A DNA stretch of 64,000 bases from Collinsella sp. (GTDB lineage: Bacteria; Actinomycetota; Coriobacteriia; Coriobacteriales; Coriobacteriaceae), in NCBI GenBank assembly GCA_018380195.1, contig JAGZUC010000006.1, positions 1 through 64,000 on the forward strand, in the 5' to 3' direction. Position numbers and translations under genes: made by a program. The notes beneath the pieces are model-generated. The model did no database searches. It saw nothing but the letters and a program-made list of their open reading frames with translations, and was not told the origin of the DNA. Within the stretch, counting starts at the first letter, position 1, and each line of letters opens with the position of its first letter. Shown piece by piece: positions 7,654 to 15,896 of this stretch.

Positions 7654-7692
7654 AACCTACTAAAAAGGGACAGGTTTATTTTGGCAGGTTTT
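7654..7692. repeat. GGGACAGG-loop hairpin, TTTTGGCAGG type (copy B)
   Basis: The right arm and loop match copy A, but the left arm reads ACCTACTAAAA and so pairs imperfectly. It lies between the map terminator and the dehydrogenase start. Confidence 0.75.
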
Positions 7693-7711
7693 ATCAGGCA
7701 AAACGTTCAAA

Positions 7712-7756
7712 CAAAAACGCCGGATGCAAGACGAGCGTGCCCGTCAGCATCCGGCG
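7712..7756 (-). terminator. Rho-independent terminator of map
   Basis: CGCCGGATGC and its complement GCATCCGGCG form a 10 bp stem just past the map stop at 7766. On the minus strand the stem is followed by TTTTTGTTTG, a good T-run. Confidence 0.85.
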
Positions 7757-7765
7757 CATCTACAG

Positions 7766-8653
7766 CTACCAGCTCAGCAGCTCGTAGCCGTCCTCGGTCA
7801 CCACGAGCTGTACCTCGCACTGAGCCGAATCGCTACCGTCCTTGGTGCGCACGCACCAGCCATCGCCCTTGCTGATCTTAATGTCGGGCGCTCCGGCGTT
7901 GACCATGGGCTCGATGGTAAAGACCATGCCCGGAGCCATGATGGTATCCACATCGGGCGCCTCGGTGGTAAAGCCCACAAACGGGTCCTCGTGGAACTCC
8001 TTACCAATGCCGTGTCCGCCGTACTCGCGCACCACGCTAAAGCCGGCGTCCTCGACCGTCTTTTGCACGGCCTCGGCCATAACGGAGAGCGGCAGCCATG
8101 GCTTGACGGCCGCCAGACCCGCCTCCACGCTGGCGCGGGTGACCTCGACCAGGCGCTGGCGCTCGGCAGAGACCTCACCGATGCAGAACATGCGGCTCGA
8201 GTCGCTAAAGTAGCCGTCCAGGATCGTGGAGCAGTCCACGTTGATGATGTCGCCCTCGTGCAGCACGTCCGTATCGCAGGGAATGCCGTGGCAGACCACA
8301 TCATTGATCGAGGTGCACACGCTCTTGGGGTAGCCCTCGTAGTTGAGGTCGGCCGGCGTGCCACCGTGCTCGACGGTGTAGTCGTAGATCATCTGGTCGA
8401 TCTGGTTGGTGGTCATGCCCGCGGCGATGCGCTCGCCTACGTAGTCGAGCACGCCCACGTTGATGGCGGCGGAGCGCTTGATGCCCTCGATGTCGGCGGG
8501 CGTCTTGTAGAGCGTACGAGGCAGAACCTCCCAGCCCTCCTCCCACAGGCGCTCGAGGCGCTCGTCGAAGGCGCTGTGACATTTCTTATATTTCTTGCCG
8601 CTGCCGCACCAGCAGGCGTCGTTGCGGCCGGGCACAGGTCCCTTGTCAAACAT
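7766..8653 (-). CDS. map: Type I methionine aminopeptidase with N-terminal SEC-C zinc motif
   Basis: This enzyme removes the initiator methionine from nascent proteins. Residues 10-26 form a SEC-C zinc-binding motif (CWCGSGKKYKKCH), which is found on a subset of bacterial MetAPs and may guide ribosome or chaperone contact. The catalytic domain follows, with the metal ligands visible in NVDCSTILDGYFSDSS, GGHGIGKEFHEDP, FTIEPMVN and SAQCEVQLVVTEDG. The length of 295 residues suits the SEC-C-bearing type. Its own terminator lies at 7712-7756 and an AGTTGCGGTG-family repeat lies upstream at 8706. The Cys in CEVQLVV sits where many family members have Glu nearby in Q-x-E-x-T contexts; here E follows C, so the ligand is kept. 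Confidence 0.95.
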   Translation of the reverse strand: MFDKGPVPGRNDACWCGSGKKYKKCHSAFDERLERLWEEGWEVLPRTLYKTPADIEGIKRSAAINVGVLDYVGERIAAGMTTNQIDQMIYDYTVEHGGTPADLNYEGYPKSVCTSINDVVCHGIPCDTDVLHEGDIINVDCSTILDGYFSDSSRMFCIGEVSAERQRLVEVTRASVEAGLAAVKPWLPLSVMAEAVQKTVEDAGFSVVREYGGHGIGKEFHEDPFVGFTTEAPDVDTIMAPGMVFTIEPMVNAGAPDIKISKGDGWCVRTKDGSDSAQCEVQLVVTEDGYELLSW

Positions 8654-8705
8654 GGCTAACTTCCTTTCATCCGCAGCTAGTATAGCCCACTAACATGCCT
8701 ATATG

Positions 8706-8772
8706 AGTTGCGGTGATATAGTTCCGATTTAAGCGGTTTAACGGCATAAACAGGAACTATATCACCGCAACT
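8706..8772. repeat. AGTTGCGGTG-family palindrome
   Basis: A perfect 20 bp inverted repeat (AGTTGCGGTGATATAGTTCC and its complement) surrounds a 27 base AT-richer centre. It lies between map and the radical SAM gene, both on the minus strand. It is the best-conserved member of the four-copy family. Confidence 0.9.
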
Positions 8773-8817
8773 GATGGGGTGAGAGGGGGCGCTGGCTGCC
8801 TGGATCGTGGCCTCGTG

Positions 8818-9594
8818 CTAGTAGCTCACTTGGCAGGGGATGCCGAGGGCTTGGACGCGTGCGGCGATGGCGTCGAGCACCTCGGGTGCTGCCTTGGCAA
8901 GGCCGGCGACCGGCGTCTCGCGCGCCACCGTGTAAATGGTTGCTTCCTGCGGGCGAATGCGCTCAAGCGCTGCGAGCCAAGGACCAACGTATTCCTCGCC
9001 GGTGTTGTCGATGGACTTACCCTGGTACTCGCCCGTCAAAAAGATCGTCTGGATAATGACGTGGCCGTCAAAGCTTGCGAACGTCTCGATCTGATGTTCA
9101 ACGTCGTACGGGCCGACGGGCTGGTCGAGCAGCTGGATAAATGTCGGGTCAACGGTATCAAGCTTGAGGATGTTGTCGTCGACCATCATGAGCGCATCGT
9201 GCACCTCGGGGCGATCGGCGCGCGTGCCGTTGGAGAGCACGGCGATCTTGGTGTTCGGGGCGAGCTCGTCGCGCAGTGCAACGGCACCGGCAATCGCCTG
9301 GGGAAACTCCGGCGCGGCGGTGGGCTCGCCGTTGCCGGCAAACGTGATCACATCGGGCAGCTCGCCCTCGGCCGACATCTCACACAGCTTGGCCTCGAGC
9401 GCGTCGAGCACCACGGCAGCGGTGTTATACGGCTCGTGGCAGGGGCGCTCGGCGTTGAGACCGTTCTCGCAGTAGATGCAGTCAAAGGTGCAAATCTTGC
9501 CGCTGGCGGGCATCATGTTGACGCCGAGCGAGAGGCCAAGACGACGGCTGCGGACGGGCCCAAAGATGGGGCTGGCATTTAAAAACGTAGACAT
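8818..9594 (-). CDS. Radical SAM protein
   Basis: The iron-sulfur cluster motif is CTFDCIYC (C-x3-C-x2-C), followed by a GNGEPT motif that binds S-adenosylmethionine, so this is a radical SAM enzyme of 258 residues. The N-terminal GPVRSRRLGLSLGVN is typical of a radical SAM subfamily of unassigned function often labelled wybutosine-like or DUF-type in databases. The start at 9594 (MSTFLNASP) is chosen because GAGGAG is well spaced before it; the frame is open to 9630. No partner genes beside it indicate its substrate. Confidence 0.85.
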   Translation of the reverse strand: MSTFLNASPIFGPVRSRRLGLSLGVNMMPASGKICTFDCIYCENGLNAERPCHEPYNTAAVVLDALEAKLCEMSAEGELPDVITFAGNGEPTAAPEFPQAIAGAVALRDELAPNTKIAVLSNGTRADRPEVHDALMMVDDNILKLDTVDPTFIQLLDQPVGPYDVEHQIETFASFDGHVIIQTIFLTGEYQGKSIDNTGEEYVGPWLAALERIRPQEATIYTVARETPVAGLAKAAPEVLDAIAARVQALGIPCQVSY

Positions 9595-9769
9595 AGAAAT
9601 ATGCTCCTCAAGATAGTTGTGCCTAAGCATAGCATCGGCGCCAACGTATGGTCCGGGCTTGTGCTTTGCAGGTTTCGATTTTTAACTCCGCCCTCGATAC
9701 CGCGCCATGAAAGGTATCGGGTCGGGTACAGTTAATGTGTTAACAAGGCACAAGACGATGAGGCGCAAT

Positions 9770-10576
9770 ATGGATTTTACGGTTGAGAATGCGGGCACCA
9801 CGATTGCCTGTCGCGAGTATGCCGGCCCGGACGTGCCGTCCGACGCGCCTGCCCTGGTATGCGTGCACGGTGCCTGCGTCGACGGTGTCTTTTTTGACGG
9901 CATCGCCCGCGAGCTCAGCCGCGACTATCGCGTGATTGCCTACGACCGCCGCGGCTGCGGCGAGAGCGGCGATGCTGCGGACGGCCGCTACGACCTCACC
10001 GTTCAGGCAGCCGACCTGCAAGCCGTTATCGAGCACATCGGTGCTCCGGCAAACGTGCTCGCGCACAGCGCCGGTACGCTGGTGGCCCTGGAGCTTCTTC
10101 GTACAAACCCCGCCGTCGTCTCGCGTGTGATCCTTCATGAGCCCGCCGTTACGGACGAGGGCGCTGGTCTGGGCGTGGCCCCCGTTTTGCTTGACATGAT
10201 TGCGGCGGGGAAGGTCTCGAGGGCATTGAGGGTCTTCTTGGGCGCCATCGGAGATCCGGACCCCGAGGCTCCCAAGACAACTGAGGCGGAAGCCAGACAT
10301 GCCCTGCGCAACGGTCGTTGTTTCATGGCAAACGAATATGGGCTCGCCATGACCTATGCGCCCGAATGGGATAGCGTGCGTGCTTCGAGGGCCGTGGCGG
10401 CTGTGTTCCTGGGTGAGCTTTCGATTGGCACGTCCCGCGAGGCGGGCACGCGAGCAGCTGCAGAGTTCCTGGACTGCCCGCTCGTGACGATTCCCGGAGC
10501 GCATAACGGTCTTCGAGATCGCCCGACGGCAGCGGTTCGGGCCGTTCGCGATGTCCTGGAGCTCCAACGCATTTAA
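9770..10576 (+). CDS. Alpha/beta-fold hydrolase
   Basis: This is a 268-residue serine hydrolase of the alpha/beta family. The oxyanion region is VCVHGAC, the strand-turn YDRRGCGES is typical, the nucleophile elbow is AHSAGT with the catalytic Ser, and a late GAHNGLRDRP holds the likely catalytic His. The start at 9770 is preferred for its GAGG site six bases upstream; ATG at 9758 is an alternative. It is transcribed divergently from the radical SAM gene. Substrate is unknown; esterases, epoxide-type and haloperoxidase-type enzymes share this layout. Confidence 0.85.
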   Translation: MDFTVENAGTTIACREYAGPDVPSDAPALVCVHGACVDGVFFDGIARELSRDYRVIAYDRRGCGESGDAADGRYDLTVQAADLQAVIEHIGAPANVLAHSAGTLVALELLRTNPAVVSRVILHEPAVTDEGAGLGVAPVLLDMIAAGKVSRALRVFLGAIGDPDPEAPKTTEAEARHALRNGRCFMANEYGLAMTYAPEWDSVRASRAVAAVFLGELSIGTSREAGTRAAAEFLDCPLVTIPGAHNGLRDRPTAAVRAVRDVLELQRI

Positions 10577-10725
10577 TGACCCTGGCGGCCGACACCCACA
10601 AGCGTTTCTGCGATGTTAACAAACGCCCTCCAAACCTTGCGTCTGCAGCTCCAAATATACCGTTTGCCAACTCATGAAAATGTAACGATATTCATGCGCT
10701 TACCTGCATCAACAAGATGCTACCC

Positions 10726-10755
10726 TTGTACCATTTGATACCAACTGCTATCAAA
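10726..10755 (+). promoter_or_regulatory. Candidate promoter with overlapping palindrome
   Basis: TTGTAC at 10726 and TATCAA at 10749 are spaced 17 bp apart. TTTGATA at 10734 and TATCAAA at 10749 form a 7 bp inverted repeat that covers the spacer and the -10 box, as an operator would. It lies 24 bp before the signalling gene start. Confidence 0.5.
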
Positions 10756-10778
10756 CGCAACGATTGAAAGGGCCCTAT

Positions 10779-12659
10779 ATGCTCAATAATCACGAGGCCA
10801 ATCTAACCGACGAAGAGGCTGCCGCCGAGGTTGCCCGTGTCGCGAAGGTTTACCCCGTGGTCCGTCTGATGTCGGCCGATCAGGTCAAAAGCGAGCGCAA
10901 CTGCCTGCTCGCCGGCGATCGGTGCCCTTGCCTGCGTCAGTCAAGTCTTGAGGCCTTGGCGACTTCGGATGAGATATCGGAGCGGCTGCTCAACGACGGC
11001 GTCGAGTACCGTGCTCGCGTGCGCTCTTTGACGGTCGAGGGCGAGCCTCACGTTTTGCTGATGGTGCGCCCGATCGATGAACAAGAGGTCGCAGAAGAGG
11101 ACCTTGTCTACACCGATGTGCTGACGAGCGTTCGTAATCGCCGCTATTACGAGGAGAAGCTTCGCAACGCCCGCATGAACGCGGGCGTTGCGATGATTGA
11201 CCTCGATGATTTTAGGGTCTTCAACGATACCTGTGGTCGTCATGCCGGCGACCTCGCGCTCGGCGCCGTGGCGGCGGCGATTCGGGGCGGCATTCGTTCG
11301 GCTGACGAGCTTGTGCGCCTTGGCTGCGACAAGTTCGTGGCCGTCATGCCCAATATCCCCTCCGATGACTTTGCCCGTCGTCTGCGTCATGTATCCGATG
11401 CCGTCCATGCCACGATTGTCCCTGGTCACGAGCATGTAAGCCTTACGGCATGCGTGGGCGGTGTTCGCATCAATGGCGAGACGGTCGATGAGGGCGTAAA
11501 CCGTGCCGTCCAGCTTTTAAGCCATGCCAAGGCAAAGCCCGGTACGGTTGTGACCGACAGCGATGCAATCGAGACCTTCCAAAGCGAAAAACCCTCGGTG
11601 CTTATCGTCGATGACTCCGAGATGAACCGTATTATCCTCAACGAGATGCTCAAGGACGAGTATCGCGTCTTGGAGGCGGACAACGGCCGTACGGCGCTCG
11701 ATTTGGTTGACCGCTACGGCGATGAGCTGTCGCTTGTGCTGCTCGACATCATCATGCCGGGTATGAACGGGTTTGAGGTACTGGGCGAACTGTCACGCCG
11801 AACTGTTGCCGATAGCCTGCCCGTCATCATGATCTCGAGCGAGGATTCCGATGACGTGGTGCTGCGCGCCTACGAGCTGGGTGCTTCGGATTACATCAAC
11901 CGTCCGTTTAACGCACGCGTCGTTCGCCGCCGCGTGAGCAATACCATCCGCCTGTATGCCAAGCAGCGTCGTCTGACGAGCCTGCTGTCTCAGCAGTACA
12001 ACGAGCGTGTCAAGAACAGCCGCATGCTGATCGATATCATGGCCGGCGTCATGGAGCTTCGCAACGGCGAGAGCGGCCTGCACGTCACGCATATCGAAAA
12101 GCTGACCGAGCTGCTGCTGGGCTGCCTGGTGCATCGCAGCGACAAGTTCCCGCTCGACAACGAACAGCGCTCCACGATCGCCATGGCCTCGGCGCTCCAC
12201 GATATCGGCAAGATGTCGATCGACGACGCGATCCTCAACAAGCCCGGACGCCTGACGTCCGAGGAGTTCGAGATCATGAAGACGCACACCACCCTCGGTG
12301 CCGACATGCTGTTTGAGCTGGGTCACCAACATGCCGGCAATTCCTTGCTGGAATATGCGTACCAGATCGCACGTTGGCACCACGAGCGCTGGGATGGCAA
12401 GGGCTATCCCGACGGCCTTAAGGGCGACGAGATCCCCATTGCCGCGCAGGTGGTTTCGGTGGCCGACGTATACGACGCGCTCACGAGCGTGCGCGTGTAC
12501 AAGGATGCCATCCCGCACCAGGAAGCGATTCAGATGATTCTGGACGGCAAGTGCGGTGAGTTTAACCCGCTACTGCTCGACTGCCTGCTCGAGGTGCAAG
12601 ACCGTATTGCCGAAACGTTGGCACGTCCTGCCGACGTCGTTGCGTTCCCCACGATTTAG
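10779..12659 (+). CDS. Degenerate GGDEF, receiver and HD-GYP signalling protein
   Basis: Three signalling modules are fused in 626 residues. Residues 110-265 form a GGDEF-like domain, but the signature is GCDKF at 182-186, so cyclase activity is probably lost. Residues 272-390 form a response-regulator receiver with acceptor Asp323 in LLDIIMPG and a switch Ser in MISSE. Residues 415-605 form an HD-GYP domain with HDIGK at 474-478 and HHERWDGKGYP at 534-544, the hallmark of cyclic-di-GMP phosphodiesterases. The first 105 residues contain Cys-rich NCLLAGDRCPCL and may sense. The start at 10779 has GAAAGGG upstream; a TTG at 10764 is less likely. It is followed after 23 bp by an Hpt protein that could phosphorylate the receiver. 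Confidence 0.92.
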   Translation: MLNNHEANLTDEEAAAEVARVAKVYPVVRLMSADQVKSERNCLLAGDRCPCLRQSSLEALATSDEISERLLNDGVEYRARVRSLTVEGEPHVLLMVRPIDEQEVAEEDLVYTDVLTSVRNRRYYEEKLRNARMNAGVAMIDLDDFRVFNDTCGRHAGDLALGAVAAAIRGGIRSADELVRLGCDKFVAVMPNIPSDDFARRLRHVSDAVHATIVPGHEHVSLTACVGGVRINGETVDEGVNRAVQLLSHAKAKPGTVVTDSDAIETFQSEKPSVLIVDDSEMNRIILNEMLKDEYRVLEADNGRTALDLVDRYGDELSLVLLDIIMPGMNGFEVLGELSRRTVADSLPVIMISSEDSDDVVLRAYELGASDYINRPFNARVVRRRVSNTIRLYAKQRRLTSLLSQQYNERVKNSRMLIDIMAGVMELRNGESGLHVTHIEKLTELLLGCLVHRSDKFPLDNEQRSTIAMASALHDIGKMSIDDAILNKPGRLTSEEFEIMKTHTTLGADMLFELGHQHAGNSLLEYAYQIARWHHERWDGKGYPDGLKGDEIPIAAQVVSVADVYDALTSVRVYKDAIPHQEAIQMILDGKCGEFNPLLLDCLLEVQDRIAETLARPADVVAFPTI

Positions 12660-12682
12660 TTTGACCGAAGGAGTTTTAATTC

Positions 12683-13039
12683 ATGGGTTCCATGCGTGAA
12701 GCGTATGAGAAGATCGGCGCCGATTACAACGGTGCCAGCGTTCGCCTGATGGGCGAGGAGATGCTCGCCCGCTTTGCCCTTAAGTTCTTGGATGACGAGA
12801 GCATGGACAAGCTGGAGGCCGCCATGGCGGCAGGAGACGCCGAAGGTGCGTTTATGGCAGCGCACACGCTCAAGGGCGTGAGCCAGAACCTGGGATTCGA
12901 TAATCTGTACGAGCCGGCGGTTGTGGTGACCGAAGCACTGCGCGGCGCCGATGCCGTTGACGGCGCTCGCGAGGGAATGCATGCGTTGCAGCGGCAATAT
13001 GCGGCTACGATGTCGGCCCTGCGCGAAGCGGCTGAATAA
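12683..13039 (+). CDS. Histidine phosphotransfer (Hpt) domain protein
   Basis: This 118-residue, all-helical protein carries AHTLKGVSQNLG, where His61 is the expected phosphoacceptor of an Hpt domain. It should carry phosphate between a kinase receiver and a response regulator. GAAGGAG lies nine bases before the ATG. It sits 23 bp after the receiver-HD-GYP gene, so the two are probably one operon and partners. No histidine kinase gene is in this window. Confidence 0.88.
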   Translation: MGSMREAYEKIGADYNGASVRLMGEEMLARFALKFLDDESMDKLEAAMAAGDAEGAFMAAHTLKGVSQNLGFDNLYEPAVVVTEALRGADAVDGAREGMHALQRQYAATMSALREAAE

Positions 13040-13063
13040 GAGCTTGCGAGCCTTGATGGCTAT

Positions 13064-13127
13064 GAGAGTGGATAATCTCCCGTTTTAGGCCCGGTGGCGG
13101 CCTCAAAGTGGGAGATTATCCACTCTC
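13064..13127. repeat. Perfect 18 bp inverted repeat with 28 bp loop
   Basis: GAGAGTGGATAATCTCCC at 13064 pairs exactly with 13110-13127. The centre contains GGCC inner arms. Part of the arm sequence (ATCCACTCTCA) appears again at about 13149-13159. The layout resembles the AGTTGCGGTG repeats but the sequence is different. It lies 25 bp after the Hpt stop and may terminate that operon. Confidence 0.85.
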
Positions 13128-13269
13128 GTTCGATACGTGTCCAAAAATCCACTCTCACCCCTTCTGATTAGTGAATGGCCTATGCGCACTGGCGGGGCTT
13201 TCCGCATGCAATCAATATCGTTGTTCGATAAACTGTTCGAATAACGATAGAGTCAATGAGGGTGAGTGT

Positions 13270-13830
13270 ATGTCTAACAGCGTTCAGCGTATGGCCAAGG
13301 CTGGCGAAAATATCAGGAAGCTTGGTTTTTGCATGGCAGCCGTTTTTGCAGGGATGCTCGTCGCTTTTGCCGCGTTGGTTGTTTACGTGATCTGGTATGC
13401 GGTTGCAAACGTTGCTTCTGTCGATTCTTTCGGCGTCGTGACGCTTCTCAATGGCGGGTGCATCGTTATCCCAAGCGGACTGTGCCTGGCACTCGTCGTG
13501 GGTATTTCGCTTGTCGTTCTGTGTGGGATCAGCCGTAACATCTCGCGAGGCGTCTCGCCCTTTACCAAGACGCATGTGCGGCTTATCCGTGTTCTCGCGC
13601 TTGCCTTTGCTGTTAACGCCGCGGTTTCGCTTGTTGGTGCCTATGGATCGGTCAATCTCACCATTGGCGGACTGGAGCTTTACATCGTGCCTCATTCCTT
13701 CGTTGTTGCGATTTGCCAAGGTGTTACCTTGGATGCGGGGTCGTTTATCGGCGCGGTCGTCTGTTTATTTATCTCGGCAATCTGGAGTTATGCCTCGCTG
13801 CTCCAAGAGCAGTCTGATGAGCTTGTGTAG
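13270..13830 (+). CDS. DUF2975-type membrane protein
   Basis: The 186-residue product has four predicted membrane segments (about 15-45, 65-85, 105-125, 145-175), with a loop GISRNISRGVSPFTKTHVRLIR between segments 2 and 3 that is typical of DUF2975 proteins. Its role is unknown. It is followed nine bases later by a small HTH regulator, the usual pairing for this family (YoaS/YozG-like). The start at 13270 follows a GAGGGTGA site. Base composition is less GC-rich than in flanking housekeeping genes. Confidence 0.8.
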   Translation: MSNSVQRMAKAGENIRKLGFCMAAVFAGMLVAFAALVVYVIWYAVANVASVDSFGVVTLLNGGCIVIPSGLCLALVVGISLVVLCGISRNISRGVSPFTKTHVRLIRVLALAFAVNAAVSLVGAYGSVNLTIGGLELYIVPHSFVVAICQGVTLDAGSFIGAVVCLFISAIWSYASLLQEQSDELV

Positions 13831-13839
13831 GGAGGAAAC

Positions 13840-14169
13840 ATGAGCTATCTCATCATCGAGCTCGAGACACAGCTGCTTAAGACCGGAAAGACCAGCGCCG
13901 ATCTGATTCGGGCGACGGGGCATACTCCGGCTAATATTTCAAAGCTAAGAAACGGAAAAATTAAAGCCATTCGCCTCAAGACGCTTCTTGATATCTGTGA
14001 TGAACTTGATTGTCAGCCGGGAGATATTATTCAGCGCGTGAGCGAGGAGGAGCTCGAGGAGCTTATTGTCGAGCGCGCAAAAAATGTCGTGAGGCAGATG
14101 CGGGACGGCGGAGGCAACGAGGCGTCGCTTCCGACATCAGTCTTTGCTGTAGATTTGAGCGACGAGTAG
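13840..14169 (+). CDS. Small Cro/CI-type HTH regulator
   Basis: This 109-residue protein has a YozG-like helix-turn-helix (residues 10-65: TSADLIRATGHTPANISKLR and LKTLLDICDELDCQPGDII). It ends in an acidic tail. GGAGG precedes the start, and the gene follows DUF2975 by nine bases, so it probably regulates its own operon and perhaps the ABC genes downstream. Confidence 0.85.
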   Translation: MSYLIIELETQLLKTGKTSADLIRATGHTPANISKLRNGKIKAIRLKTLLDICDELDCQPGDIIQRVSEEELEELIVERAKNVVRQMRDGGGNEASLPTSVFAVDLSDE

Positions 14170-14206
14170 CATAAAGCGAACAACTATAACGAAATATCAG
14201 CGTAAA

Positions 14207-14238
14207 GGGGCCCGTGTCTAACACGGGTTCTTTCTTTT
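14207..14238 (+). terminator. Rho-independent terminator after the HTH gene
   Basis: CCCGTGT and ACACGGG form the stem with a three-base loop, preceded by AAAGGGG and followed by TTCTTTCTTTT. It separates the DUF2975-HTH pair from the ABC genes. Confidence 0.85.
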
Positions 14239-14246
14239 AGATTATC

Positions 14247-14275
14247 TTGACAAATATGAGTTATCGAAAAACAAT
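14247..14275 (+). promoter_or_regulatory. Candidate promoter for the ABC exporter genes
   Basis: A perfect TTGACA at 14247 is followed after 17 bp by AACAAT, which matches the -10 consensus at four of six bases. The start of the ATPase gene is 39 bp beyond. Confidence 0.55.
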
Positions 14276-14313
14276 AACAACCATGGAAAACGATAAAGGA
14301 AAGAAGGAACGAT

Positions 14314-15075
14314 ATGAGCGGTTTTTCTATCAAGCAGAACGGGGGCCCAATGAACGCATCAGCAATAAAGCTATCAAAAGTTTCAAAACGCTACGGGAAA
14401 CGGCGCGTTTTGCATGACGTTTCCTTCGAGGTGCATCAGTCTGAGCTCTGTGCCCTTGTTGGTGCAAACGGGGCGGGTAAAAGCACGCTTATTAAAATAG
14501 TGCTGGGCCTCTGTGAGCCATCGTCGGGGAGCGTGGAGCTCTTTGGAGGCAAGTCGAAAAAAGAGCTGAGCCTGATGCGGACGCGTGTCGGCTATGTGCC
14601 AGATTCCAGTGGAGCATACCAATCCCTCAGTGCGGTTGAGAATCTCCAAATCCGATGTTCGGAATGGGGGCTTGATGCGAATCGTGAGATTCCTCGCGTT
14701 TTGAGCCTAGTCGGGCTGGACGTCGAAGAGAAAAAGAGCGTGAGCAGTTTTTCTCTGGGAATGAAACGGCGGCTGGATATAGCTACAGCTTTGTTGGGTG
14801 ACACTGATCTGCTTATTTTTGATGAGCCAGCAAACGGGTTGGACCCGCTGGGCATCGAGAGTATATGGGCCCTTATCGGTCAATTGAATCGAGAACAGGG
14901 TAAGACCATGCTCATCTCTAGCCATGATTTGGATGAGTTGACATCAGTTGCAACAAGTTGCGTGTTTATCCATGACGGCGAACTGCTGAAAAAGGAACCG
15001 ATGGACGTCATAAGGGATGAGGCATCGTCCCTAAAAGAGTATTACAGGCGCTTGATGAAGGCGGTCTCGCTATGA
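14314..15075 (+). CDS. ABC transporter ATP-binding protein
   Basis: This 253-residue ATPase has the Walker A loop GANGAGKST, the signature FSLGMKRRLDIA and the Walker B LLIFDEP, followed by the switch SSHDLDEL. The degenerate signature SLGMKRR is typical of ABC-2 type exporters such as lantibiotic-immunity and drug-efflux pumps. AAGGAA precedes the ATG. It overlaps the next gene by four bases, so the translation of subunits is coupled. Confidence 0.92.
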   Translation: MSGFSIKQNGGPMNASAIKLSKVSKRYGKRRVLHDVSFEVHQSELCALVGANGAGKSTLIKIVLGLCEPSSGSVELFGGKSKKELSLMRTRVGYVPDSSGAYQSLSAVENLQIRCSEWGLDANREIPRVLSLVGLDVEEKKSVSSFSLGMKRRLDIATALLGDTDLLIFDEPANGLDPLGIESIWALIGQLNREQGKTMLISSHDLDELTSVATSCVFIHDGELLKKEPMDVIRDEASSLKEYYRRLMKAVSL

Positions 15076-15896
15076 AGCGGGCGATCCATCCCATAAAGGC
15101 AGATATGATGCGTTTGCACAGGATGTTTCCGGCGAAGTTTGGTCTTACGCTTATGCTGGCGTTCGGCCTTCTCTTCTGTGTCTTTCTAAAAAACGGAACA
15201 ACGTTGCTCGCCTTTGGCAATAGCGTTTTTGGGGAGGATATTGGTTTCTACTGGAATGTAATCGATCCTTCTGCACCCGATGAGTCCCTTGTGCGCAGTG
15301 CTTTTGCCGGCACCTCCCTGTTCGTTCCGCTCATCGTTTGCCTGGCGATTTTACAGGAGCGCGGCTATGAAGAGGGATGCCGAATTTCTTCAGCAAGAGG
15401 TCTTGCCCGCTTTAACGGGGCTCTGGCACATGTACTTTCGTCTTCTTTAATAATCGGCGCAGCATATAGTGCGCTTTGCCTTCTTCTTTTTGCAATAGCC
15501 ATAATACGTGGAGGGCATAACTACTCGCACGACATGCTAGCTGCATTTTTGCCCGCAATGATAGTCAACGCCGTATTGGTGATATCGGTTGCGCTGGAGA
15601 CGGTGACCATCTATCGGATTACAGGCAGCGCTGTATTGAGCGGGGCTGCGATAATAATTGGATTTGTCATGAGCTTGACGCTCTACGGAACCTTCCTTCA
15701 GGCGCCCATACCATCCTTGCGATGGATTTTCTTTCTTCCGGGGCCGTACCTTGGAGTCGGATGTGCCCTTGGGTATAGCGATATGGGGCAGCTGACGCTT
15801 CTGGGATATGGCGCGGCAGCCAGCTGTCTATCGGTATTGATTTACGCTCTCGTGAGCTTTCGTGCTGGGGGTGTGCTCAATGGATCGTCAGACTAG
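15072..15896 (+). CDS. ABC-2 type exporter membrane protein (first)
   Basis: The 274-residue product has about six hydrophobic segments and little recognisable motif content. Its start overlaps the ATPase stop by four bases, which supports its role as the partner permease. The region is clearly less GC-rich than the genes before 13 kb. Substrate is unknown. Confidence 0.75.
   Translation: MKRAIHPIKADMMRLHRMFPAKFGLTLMLAFGLLFCVFLKNGTTLLAFGNSVFGEDIGFYWNVIDPSAPDESLVRSAFAGTSLFVPLIVCLAILQERGYEEGCRISSARGLARFNGALAHVLSSSLIIGAAYSALCLLLFAIAIIRGGHNYSHDMLAAFLPAMIVNAVLVISVALETVTIYRITGSAVLSGAAIIIGFVMSLTLYGTFLQAPIPSLRWIFFLPGPYLGVGCALGYSDMGQLTLLGYGAAASCLSVLIYALVSFRAGGVLNGSSD

Noticed and set aside
13171..13269. 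N-terminal extension of the DUF2975 protein
   Set aside because: The extra residues are unlike the family and there is no ribosome site; the start at 13270 fits.
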